Positions 9,417 to 17,206 of a stretch of DNA of 64,000 nucleotides are shown in pieces. This DNA is from Herbaspirillum sp. (GTDB lineage: Bacteria; Pseudomonadota; Gammaproteobacteria; Burkholderiales; Burkholderiaceae_D), in contig NZ_JAGIBI010000001.1 of assembly GCF_017744395.1 (NCBI RefSeq), positions 248,001-312,000 of the forward strand. The letters are read 5' to 3'. Under the pieces are notes generated by a model. It searched no databases and was not told where the DNA came from. It was given only the letters and a program-made list of their open reading frames with translations. The translations under genes were made by a program, and so were the position numbers. Each line of letters begins with the position of its first letter. The stretch's first letter is position 1.

Positions 9417-10256
9417 TCAAATGGCAAATTGGACTTCGGAAAGCGTGGCCCCGAGCGGGCTCAGCCTTTCCAGCGGGATGGCCTTGGCCTGCGGATGCAG
9501 CAGGGCCAGGCAATGGCGCTTCAGTTCGATGAAGCGCGGCGAGGTGACCAGGCCGGCCTCGCGCGGCCGCGGAAAGTCGATGCGCAGTTCTTCGATGATG
9601 CGCCCGGGGCGCGGGCTCATCACCAGGATGCGGTCGGCCAGGAACAGCGCTTCGTCGATGTCGTGGGTGATGAACAGGATGGTGGTCGGGATCCGGGACC
9701 AGACATCCAGCAGCAGCTCCTGCATCTTCAGGCGGGTCTGCGCATCCAGCGCGCCGAACGGCTCATCCATGAGCATCAGGCGCGGATGGTTGATCAGCAC
9801 GCGGGCGATCTCCACCCGCTGCTGCATGCCACCCGACAGCTGGGCCGGATAGCTGTGTTCGAAGCCGGCCAGGCCGACCAGTTCCAGCAGCTCGCGCGCC
9901 TTCTCATGGCGTTGCGCGCGCGGGATGCCTTTCATCTTCAGGCCGAAGGCGACGTTGTCGATCACGCGTTGCCAGGGGAACAGCGTATGGTGCTGGAACA
10001 CCAGGCCGCGCTCGGGATGCGGGCCGGAGACGGCGGCGCCGTCGACCCTGACCTGTCCGGCGCCGGACGCCAGATGGCCGGCCAGCGCGCCCAGCAGGGT
10101 CGACTTGCCGCAGCCGGAAGGGCCCAGCACGCATACGAATTCGCCGGGGGCGATGTCGAGCGATACCTCTTGCAGCGCTGCGAAGCGGCGCCGGCCGGCG
10201 CCGAGTTCGATGGTCAGGCGGTCGATGGCGACGGCGCCGGGTTGTCTGGTGGCCAT
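9417..10256 (-). CDS. ABC transporter ATP-binding protein (nitrate/sulfonate/taurine type)
   Basis: Walker A GPSGCGKSTLL, signature LSGGMQQRVEIARVL, Walker B LMLMDEPFGALD. Confidence 0.93.
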   Translation of the reverse strand: MATRQPGAVAIDRLTIELGAGRRRFAALQEVSLDIAPGEFVCVLGPSGCGKSTLLGALAGHLASGAGQVRVDGAAVSGPHPERGLVFQHHTLFPWQRVIDNVAFGLKMKGIPRAQRHEKARELLELVGLAGFEHSYPAQLSGGMQQRVEIARVLINHPRLMLMDEPFGALDAQTRLKMQELLLDVWSRIPTTILFITHDIDEALFLADRILVMSPRPGRIIEELRIDFPRPREAGLVTSPRFIELKRHCLALLHPQAKAIPLERLSPLGATLSEVQFAI

Positions 10257-10259
10257 GTC

Positions 10260-11111
10260 TTACCTCTGCAGCAGATACCAGGGCATCAGCAGGTCGCCGA
10301 TCTTGCGGATCGCCATGCTGCTGACCATGCCCATGATGCCGATGAACATCATCCCGACCACGATGTCGCTGTAGTTCTGGATGGTGTAGGAAGCCCAGGT
10401 GTAATAGCCGATGCCGAACTGGCCGGCGATCATCTCGGCCGTCACCAGGCAGAACCAGGCCGTGCCCATGCCGATCGACAGGCCGGTGACGATGCTGGGC
10501 GCGGCCGCCGGCAGGATCACCTGGGAAAATACCGCGCGCCGGCCGCTGCCCAGGCTGCGGGCGGAAGCGACCAGGCGCGGGTCGACGCCTTCCACGCCGT
10601 GGATGGTATTGAGCAGGATGGGGAACAGGGCGCCGATGAAGGTGATGTAGATCATCGATAGCTCCGACGAGGGAAACATCAGGATCGCCAATGGAATCCA
10701 GGCTACCGCCGGAATCGGCCGCAGCAGCTCCAGCGGCGGCAGCAGCACGTCGGACAGCCAGCGCAACCGGCCGATCAGCATGCCCAGCAGGATGCCGGCT
10801 GCGGCGGCCGCGGCAAAGCCGGCAAGCACCCGCACCAGGCTGGCCCACAGGTGCGACAGCAGTTTGGGCGATTGCGCCAGCGTCCAGGCCGCCGCCAGCA
10901 CCTCGGCCGGCGCCGGGACGTTCTGGAACGTGACCAGGCCGAGATTGAGCCGGTGCTGCGACGCCCACTGCCAGAGCAGCAGGCAAACCGCGATCGATGC
11001 GATGCGCAAGGCATGCCGCCGCCATTGGCCGGGCTGGCCGGCGCCGGCCGGCGCGGGATCGGCGGCCACTCGCGCATCTTCCTGCACCGGCAACGATGAA
11101 CTCAGGGTCAT
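10260..11111 (-). CDS. ABC transporter permease (SsuC/TauC-like)
   Basis: BPD permease pattern (AWIPLAILMFPSSELSMIYITFIGALFPILLNTIHGVEGVDPRLVASARSLGS). Confidence 0.92.
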   Translation of the reverse strand: MTLSSSLPVQEDARVAADPAPAGAGQPGQWRRHALRIASIAVCLLLWQWASQHRLNLGLVTFQNVPAPAEVLAAAWTLAQSPKLLSHLWASLVRVLAGFAAAAAAGILLGMLIGRLRWLSDVLLPPLELLRPIPAVAWIPLAILMFPSSELSMIYITFIGALFPILLNTIHGVEGVDPRLVASARSLGSGRRAVFSQVILPAAAPSIVTGLSIGMGTAWFCLVTAEMIAGQFGIGYYTWASYTIQNYSDIVVGMMFIGIMGMVSSMAIRKIGDLLMPWYLLQR

Positions 11112-11136
11112 GGTCGGTTTCCTTGTGGCGGAAGCA

Positions 11137-12546
11137 TCAGACGGCGCCGGCCTTGGCCGCGTTGAAGTCGAGCACGGCGCCGCCGTTCTTCCTGGCCCAT
11201 GCCTCGGCCGCGTGCTTGAGCAGGAAGGCGCTGGTCTCGTTCTTACCCTGTACGTACCAGGCGTCCGCCGCCAGCAGCTTCAGGCCGGTGTCGCGGTCGT
11301 GCGCGTAGACGGTGCGGATCTTCCTGCCGGACTGTTCCAGCTTGCGGGCCTCGGCCAGCGCCGTTCCCAGCGTCGCGTAGTGGCGCACCAGCGGTTCGCC
11401 CTGCACCCAGATCTGGCCGACCCGCTTGGGATCGGCGATGGGCTTGCCGGTCAGCGCGTCCTTGCCGGTCAGCGGCAGCTTGGCGTAGTTCTTCAGTTGC
11501 GCTTCATAGTCCAGCCCGGATTGCTTGAAGGCGGCGCGGAGGTACTGGTCGTCGACGAAGGTGTTGGGATCGAGGTCGGTCTCGGTGCGCTTCATGGCCT
11601 TGAGCGTATCGACCGAAGTCTTGACCGCCTGCCGGTATTCCGGCTTCCAGGTGAAGTCGCGCGTCTGCAGGCCGAGCGGGCCGTGGAACAGGTAGTCGAT
11701 CTCGGCCTCGATGCCGGTCACCTTTTCGATCAGTTCGCTGTACTTCTCGGGCTCGGCGGCGATGAGGCGGTTGGCCTCGATGGCCGCGCGCAGGAAGGCC
11801 ACCACGACCTCGGGATACTTCTTCGCATAGTCGGCATCGACCAGGCTGCCGTGGAAGGTCGGCGTGTCGGCCTGCGAGCCGTCGAAGATCTTGCGCGCGT
11901 AACCGCGGTGCGGGAACAGTTCGGCGAACGGCACGAAATCGGCATGCGCCTCGATCTTGTTGCTTTGCAGGGCCGAGCCCGCCACCTCAGGCGCTTGGGT
12001 AATGATGTTGACGTCCTTCTCCGGATCCCAGCCCTGGTCCTTCACGGCGCGCAGCAGCATGCCGTGCGCGGTCGAGGCGAAGGGCACGGAGATGATCTTG
12101 CCCTTGAGCTCGGCCAGCGACTGCACCGGCGAACCCTTGGGAACCACGATGCCGTTGCCGCTGCCGGTGGTGCTGCCCGACAGCACGGTGATGAAGATGC
12201 TCTTCTTGCCGGCCTTCTGGAAGGCAGCGCCGTTGAACGAACCCGGGAAGTCGGCCATGGAGCCGATATCCAGCTTGCCGGCCACCATCTCATTGGTCAG
12301 CGGCGCGCCGGAGGTGAAGTTCTTCCACTGGATGTCGTATTGGGCATCCTTGTATTTGCCGTCATGCGGCAGGTATTTTTCCAGCAGCTTGAGTTCGCGG
12401 ATCAGCAGGCCGCCGGTGGCGCAGTTGATGGTGGTGTCCTGCGTGCCGATGGCGATGCGGATGGTCTCGGCGCCAGCCGAGGCCGAGCCCGCGGCCAGCA
12501 GGGACAGTCCTAACAATGTCGTTGTAATGGTGTGGCGCAATTGCAT
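11137..12546 (-). CDS. NitT/TauT-type ABC substrate-binding protein with apparent NosL-like C-terminal extension
   Basis: Signal peptide plus IRIAIGTQDTTINCATGG...; C-terminus GEPLVRHYATLGTALAEARKLEQSGRKIRTVYAHDRDTGLKLLAADAWYVQG...AEAWARKNGGAVLDFNAA resembles NosL. Confidence 0.85.
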   Translation of the reverse strand: MQLRHTITTTLLGLSLLAAGSASAGAETIRIAIGTQDTTINCATGGLLIRELKLLEKYLPHDGKYKDAQYDIQWKNFTSGAPLTNEMVAGKLDIGSMADFPGSFNGAAFQKAGKKSIFITVLSGSTTGSGNGIVVPKGSPVQSLAELKGKIISVPFASTAHGMLLRAVKDQGWDPEKDVNIITQAPEVAGSALQSNKIEAHADFVPFAELFPHRGYARKIFDGSQADTPTFHGSLVDADYAKKYPEVVVAFLRAAIEANRLIAAEPEKYSELIEKVTGIEAEIDYLFHGPLGLQTRDFTWKPEYRQAVKTSVDTLKAMKRTETDLDPNTFVDDQYLRAAFKQSGLDYEAQLKNYAKLPLTGKDALTGKPIADPKRVGQIWVQGEPLVRHYATLGTALAEARKLEQSGRKIRTVYAHDRDTGLKLLAADAWYVQGKNETSAFLLKHAAEAWARKNGGAVLDFNAAKAGAV

Positions 12547-12584
12547 GGTGGGTTCCCCAGGGTAATGGCCTGCCGGCCTCGTGG

Positions 12585-12818
12585 TCAGCGCAGCAGGTAA
12601 GGTATGTCGACATGGACCGCCCCGGTCGGGCAGTCCTTCTCACAGGGCATGCAGTACCAGCACTCGTCGAACTTCATGTAGGCCTTGCCCTTGTCGAAGT
12701 CGATGGCCAGCACATCGAGCGGGCAGACGTCGACGCAGACCGTGCAGCCTTTTTCGGCAATGCATTTGTCTTCGTCGATGGTGACGGGAACGTTGGTGAT
12801 GGAAAAGGCGGTTGGCAT
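12585..12818 (-). CDS. short 2x[4Fe-4S] ferredoxin (AprB-like), 77 aa
   Basis: CIAEKGCTVCVDVCPLD and CWYCMPCEKDCPTGAV cluster motifs; start MPTAFSITNVPVTIDEDKC. Confidence 0.9.
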   Translation of the reverse strand: MPTAFSITNVPVTIDEDKCIAEKGCTVCVDVCPLDVLAIDFDKGKAYMKFDECWYCMPCEKDCPTGAVHVDIPYLLR

Positions 12819-12838
12819 GGGAATGTCCTCGCGTGGGC

Positions 12839-14572
12839 TCAGGCGGCGGCCTGTTCGGGTTCTTTCTTGATGCGCAGATGCTGGTAGGCCGATTTCTCCC
12901 GGTCGTCCAGCGGCACGATGTAGGGATCGACGGCGCGCTTGAAGCTGACCATGCGGCCATCCTGTTTCTGCAACTGCGCATGCACCATCCATTCGGCATC
13001 GTTGCGCTGCGGATAATCGACGCGGTTGTGGTACAGCCCCCAGCGGCTCTCGGTGCGGTACAGCGAGGCGCGCGCCGCCATTTCGGCGCAGTCGCGGATG
13101 GCGTGGACTTCCATGGCGCGCATCAGCTCATGCGGGTTGCGCGCCTGCAGGCGTTCCAGGTCTTCATGGATGGCTTCGAAGCGCTGCAGGCCGATTTCCA
13201 TCTTGCGGGTGATCTTGGGCGGCTGCAGGTAGTCGTTGACCATGCGGCGCAGCTTGTATTCGACCTGGTTGGGCGGCAAGCCGTCCTGGCGCGCCAGCGG
13301 CGCCCAGACGCGGGCGCGCTCGGCGGCGACCTGCTGCTCGTCGACCTCGGCCAGCGGCTTGTCGGCGCAATAGCGGGCCGCGTTTTCCCCGGCCAGGCGG
13401 CCGTAGACGAAAGCGCCCAGCATGTAGTTGTGCGGCACGCAGGCCAGGTCGCCGGCGGCGTACAGGCCCGGCACGGTAGTCTCGGCATGCTCGTTGACCC
13501 ACACGCCCGAGGCCGAATGGCCGCTGCACAGGCCGATCTCGGAGATGTGCATCTCCACCATCTGCTGGCGGTAGTCGGTGCCGCGCCCGGCGTGGAAGCG
13601 GCCGCGGCTGGGGCGTTCATTGGTGTGCAGGATGGTTTCGATGGTGCTGATGGTTTCCTCGGCCAAATGGTTCAGCTTGAGGAACACCGGGCCGTTGCCG
13701 CCCTGCAGTTCGTTGTAGAACTCCTGCATCATCTGGCCGCTCCAGTAGTCGCACTCGATGAAGCGCTCGCCGTGACTGTTGGTGGTGAAGCCGCCGAAGG
13801 GGCCGGTGACGTAGGCGCAGGCCGGGCCGTTGTAGTCCTTGATCAGCGGGTTGATCTGGAAACATTCGATGCCCGACAACTCGGCTCCGGCGTGATAGGC
13901 CATGCTGTAGCCGTCGCCGGCGTTGGTCGGATTTTCATAAGTACCGAACAGGTAGCCGGAGGCGGGCAAGCCAAGTCGGCCGGCTGCGCCAGTGGACAGC
14001 ACCACGGTCTTGGCGCGCACCACGTGGAAGTCGCCGGTGCGGCAATCGAAAGCCATGGCGCCGGCGATGCTGCCGTCGCCGGCGGTCAGCAGGCGCGTGG
14101 CCACCAGCCGGTTGGTGATCTCCACCCGCGCGCGCTTCAGGCGCCGGTACAGCACTTTCTTGATGTCGTGGCCTTCCGGCATGGGCAGCACGTAGGTTCC
14201 CATGTGATGCACCTTGCGCATGGCGTAGTCGCCGGTCTCGTCCTTCTCGAACTTGACGCCCCAGCGGTCCAGCTCCTCGATCATCGAAAAGCTGTTCCGC
14301 GCATAGGCCATTACCGCCTTCTGGTTGACGATGCCGTCGTTGGCGATGGTGATTTCCTTGACGTACTGCTCGGGCGTGGCGAAGCCCGGCACGATGGCGT
14401 TGTTCAGGCCATCCATGCCCATCGAGATGGCGCCGCTGCGCTTGACGTTGGCTTTTTCCAGCAACAGCACGCGCAGCGCCGGATTGGCCTCCTTGGCCTT
14501 GGCCGCGGCCATCGGCCCGGCGGTGCCGCCGCCGATCACGAGGACGTCGACGGTCTGTACATGCGTTTGCAT
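12839..14572 (-). CDS. FAD-dependent oxidoreductase, fumarate reductase / adenylylsulfate reductase alpha-like flavoprotein
   Basis: N-terminal DVLVIGGGTAGPMAAAKAKE, LLLEKANVKRSGAISMGMDG, VVLSTGAAGRLG and GLYAAGDLACVPHNYMLGAFVYGRLAGENAA. Confidence 0.9.
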   Translation of the reverse strand: MQTHVQTVDVLVIGGGTAGPMAAAKAKEANPALRVLLLEKANVKRSGAISMGMDGLNNAIVPGFATPEQYVKEITIANDGIVNQKAVMAYARNSFSMIEELDRWGVKFEKDETGDYAMRKVHHMGTYVLPMPEGHDIKKVLYRRLKRARVEITNRLVATRLLTAGDGSIAGAMAFDCRTGDFHVVRAKTVVLSTGAAGRLGLPASGYLFGTYENPTNAGDGYSMAYHAGAELSGIECFQINPLIKDYNGPACAYVTGPFGGFTTNSHGERFIECDYWSGQMMQEFYNELQGGNGPVFLKLNHLAEETISTIETILHTNERPSRGRFHAGRGTDYRQQMVEMHISEIGLCSGHSASGVWVNEHAETTVPGLYAAGDLACVPHNYMLGAFVYGRLAGENAARYCADKPLAEVDEQQVAAERARVWAPLARQDGLPPNQVEYKLRRMVNDYLQPPKITRKMEIGLQRFEAIHEDLERLQARNPHELMRAMEVHAIRDCAEMAARASLYRTESRWGLYHNRVDYPQRNDAEWMVHAQLQKQDGRMVSFKRAVDPYIVPLDDREKSAYQHLRIKKEPEQAAA

Positions 14573-14606
14573 GGCGTTTCCTTTCAGGATTGCAGGAGTC
14601 TGGAGA

Positions 14607-15362
14607 TCAGGCCGAGGCTTCCGGCCGGCGCGCGATGCGCAGGTGGTACTGGAAGGCTTCGCTGCGGAAATAGAGGTATTCGAAGTCGAAGGGCTTGCCC
14701 TCGGCGGTACAGGTCAGGCGCTCGATGCGCAGCAGGGCAGAACCCTCGGCCACCTGGAGCGCCGCGGCCAGTTCGCTGTCGGCCGATACCGCGCCGATCT
14801 GCAGGTCGGCGTGGCCGAGCGGGATGCCAAAGTCGTTTTCGAAGATCAGGAAGATGTCGCGGTTGCTCAGGTCTTCGTGGCGCAAGCGTTCGCCCAGTTC
14901 TTCCGGCAGATAGGTGATTTCCAGCGACACCGGTTCCCGGTCGAGATGCCGGATGCGGCGGATCTCCGAGACCGCGGCGCCGGGTTCCACGCCCAGCCGT
15001 TCGGCCACTTCAGGCGTGGCCGGCACGCTGCGATGGCCGGTCACGCGGTTGTAGATGGCGTAGCCCTTGCGCGTCATGGCCTCGGCGAAGCCTTCCAGGC
15101 GCGTGAGTTCCTGGGCCGCCTTCTTCTTGGCGACGAAGGTGCCCTTGCCGGGAATCTTGAAGATCGCCCCTTCGCGCTGCAGGTCGGACAGGGCTTGGCG
15201 CACCGTGATGCGGCTCACGCCGAAGACGGCGCCCAGCTCGCTCTCCGGCGGCAGTTGCGCATGCGCGGCATAGGTGCCGTCGAAGATGCGTTCGCGCAGC
15301 CGGTCCTTGACCTGTACATACAGGGGCACAGGCGAGTGGGCGATAGCTTCGAAGGCGGACAT
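14607..15362 (-). CDS. GntR-family transcriptional regulator with UTRA domain (HutC type)
   Basis: wHTH LRERIFDGTYAAHAQLPPESELGAVFGVSRITVRQALSDLQREG followed by UTRA-like C-terminus. Confidence 0.9.
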   Translation of the reverse strand: MSAFEAIAHSPVPLYVQVKDRLRERIFDGTYAAHAQLPPESELGAVFGVSRITVRQALSDLQREGAIFKIPGKGTFVAKKKAAQELTRLEGFAEAMTRKGYAIYNRVTGHRSVPATPEVAERLGVEPGAAVSEIRRIRHLDREPVSLEITYLPEELGERLRHEDLSNRDIFLIFENDFGIPLGHADLQIGAVSADSELAAALQVAEGSALLRIERLTCTAEGKPFDFEYLYFRSEAFQYHLRIARRPEASA

Positions 15363-15396
15363 GGCGTTTCCCGTTGGGGCGGATCGGATTGGTTGA

Positions 15397-15412
15397 ACCT
15401 GTTATGACAGGT
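15397..15412. promoter_or_regulatory. candidate GntR/HutC-type operator ACCTGTTATGACAGGT
   Basis: Inverted repeat ACCTGT-N4-ACAGGT 35 bp upstream of the gntR start at 15362. Confidence 0.65.
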
Positions 15413-15585
15413 GATGACCATGCGATCTTAGGGAGAGGCGCGCGGGCTGGGAACGAATCTCTTTGCACATCCATATACGTAAAACGTGTTTGGCCCATGG
15501 CAGTTTTACGGGCGATTCAAGTCATGTTGCTCAACGGCCTTGCTTCCTGGAGGGCATTGCGCAAGGCCACTTACTTAATATATAG

Positions 15586-15600
15586 TGAGAATTATTCTCA
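15586..15600. promoter_or_regulatory. Fur box-like site TGAGAATTATTCTCA
   Basis: Near-perfect palindrome with Fur-type TGAGAAT half-sites, about 40 bp upstream of the fecI-like start. Confidence 0.85.
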
Positions 15601-15635
15601 TTTATTCGAGGCCGGGGCGGCCAACAAGACAAATC

Positions 15636-16133
15636 ATGTCCAATGCGGGCGTACATGAACAAATTGGCGCGTTATACAACCATCACCACGGTTGGCTGGC
15701 GGACTGGCTCAGCGGCAAGCTGAAGTGCCGGCACCTGGGGGCGGATCTGGCGCAAGACACCTTCCTGCGCCTGTTCTCAGGCCGCCTGCCGAGCCAATTG
15801 GACAATCCCAGGGCCTATCTGACGACGGTTGCCAAAGGCATCGTCAACACCTATTTCCGCAGGAAGAACCTGGAGCAAGCCTATCTGGACGCATTGGCGT
15901 TGTTGCCCGAACAGGTGCAGCCTGCGCCGGAAGAGCGCTTGCAGGTGCTCGAAGCCTTGAACGAGATCGACCGCATCCTGGATGGGCTGCCGGCGAAGGT
16001 GCGGCAAGTGTTCCTGCTGGCCCAATTGGATGGACTGCCTTACGCCGATATTTGCGGGATGCTGGATCTCTCGCTGGCCACAGTCAAACGGCATATGGTG
16101 AAGGCTTATGCCCATTGCCTGAGCGCTGTGTGA
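15636..16133 (+). CDS. FecI-like ECF sigma factor
   Basis: Sigma region 2 and 4 patterns (DLAQDTFLRLFSG..., LPAKVRQVFLLAQLDGLPYADICGMLDLSLATVKRHM). Confidence 0.92.
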   Translation: MSNAGVHEQIGALYNHHHGWLADWLSGKLKCRHLGADLAQDTFLRLFSGRLPSQLDNPRAYLTTVAKGIVNTYFRRKNLEQAYLDALALLPEQVQPAPEERLQVLEALNEIDRILDGLPAKVRQVFLLAQLDGLPYADICGMLDLSLATVKRHMVKAYAHCLSAV

Positions 16134-16146
16134 GACGGGGTTCATC

Positions 16147-17115
16147 TTGACCAAGCAATCACCGCACGCGCAGCCGTCCGCGCAGATCCTGCAAGAAGCC
16201 GCCACCTGGCTGATGGAAATGCACGATGGCCCGTTGTCGCCGACGGCGCGCATGCGCTTCAACCAATGGCGCGGGCGCAGTGCCGAGCATGAACTGGCGT
16301 GGCAAAAAGCCGCCATGCTGCGCAATAAATTCCAGGACATTTCCGCGCCGGGCGCGGCTGCCCTTAAAAATACCCTGGCATCGTCCCGGCGCACCGCAGT
16401 CAAAACGCTGGTGGTGTTGCTGGCCGCAGGGCCGGTAGCATGGGGTGCGTATCGCTTGTCGCCGCTGGCCGGGCGGGAAGGGCGGCTAGCGACGGCCACG
16501 GGAGAGCGTCGCAACCTGGTGCTGGAGGACGGTACCCGGATCACCATGAATACGGCAACCGAAATCCAGGTCAGGTTCGATGCCCGCTGGCGGCATATCC
16601 GCTTGCTTCAGGGCGAAATCCTGGTTGCCACGGCCCCGGACCAACAGCATCCGGCGCGCCCGTTCATTGTGCAAACCGATGAAGGCAACCTGCGCCCATT
16701 GGGCACGCGTTTCACGGCGCGGCAGTTGGATGGCCGTTCCCAGGTGGCGGTCTATGAGGGCGCGGTCGAGGTAACGCCGGCCGGGGCCGCCATGGAGCGC
16801 AAAGTGATCGAAGCAGGCCATCAGGCAGGTTTCTCATCGCAGGGTATCGAAGCGATAAACGCTTGCGACGAACTGGGCTTGTCCTGGATGAACGGCATGC
16901 TGGTGGCGGACCGGATGCCGCTTGCCATGTTCGCGGGCGAGCTGGGGCGATACCGCGCCGGCTTGCTCCAGGTCGATGCCGATGTCGCGGCGCTTCCGGT
17001 TTCCGGGGTGTTCCCATTGGGCGATACAGGCGCCAGCCTGACTTTGCTGGAACAGACGATGCCGGTGCGTATCCGGTATTTCACGCGCTACTTGGCGCGC
17101 ATCGTGCCGAAGTAA
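16147..17115 (+). CDS. FecR-like anti-sigma/sigma regulator
   Basis: TTG start; FecR domain (TATGERRNLVLEDGTRITMNTATEIQVRFDARWRHIRLLQGEILV). Confidence 0.9.
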   Translation: MTKQSPHAQPSAQILQEAATWLMEMHDGPLSPTARMRFNQWRGRSAEHELAWQKAAMLRNKFQDISAPGAAALKNTLASSRRTAVKTLVVLLAAGPVAWGAYRLSPLAGREGRLATATGERRNLVLEDGTRITMNTATEIQVRFDARWRHIRLLQGEILVATAPDQQHPARPFIVQTDEGNLRPLGTRFTARQLDGRSQVAVYEGAVEVTPAGAAMERKVIEAGHQAGFSSQGIEAINACDELGLSWMNGMLVADRMPLAMFAGELGRYRAGLLQVDADVAALPVSGVFPLGDTGASLTLLEQTMPVRIRYFTRYLARIVPK

Positions 17116-17206
17116 TCTTAAAAATATTTTAAAAAAACTGAGCCATTTCCGATTCTCGTTGGGCATACCAACGAAGACGCTCAATTCGGACATCGAAAGG
17201 TTCAGT

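Noticed and set aside
12812-14917. 701-aa plus-strand ORF opposite the flavoprotein
   Set aside because: No recognisable motifs; antisense to a well-conserved FAD enzyme.
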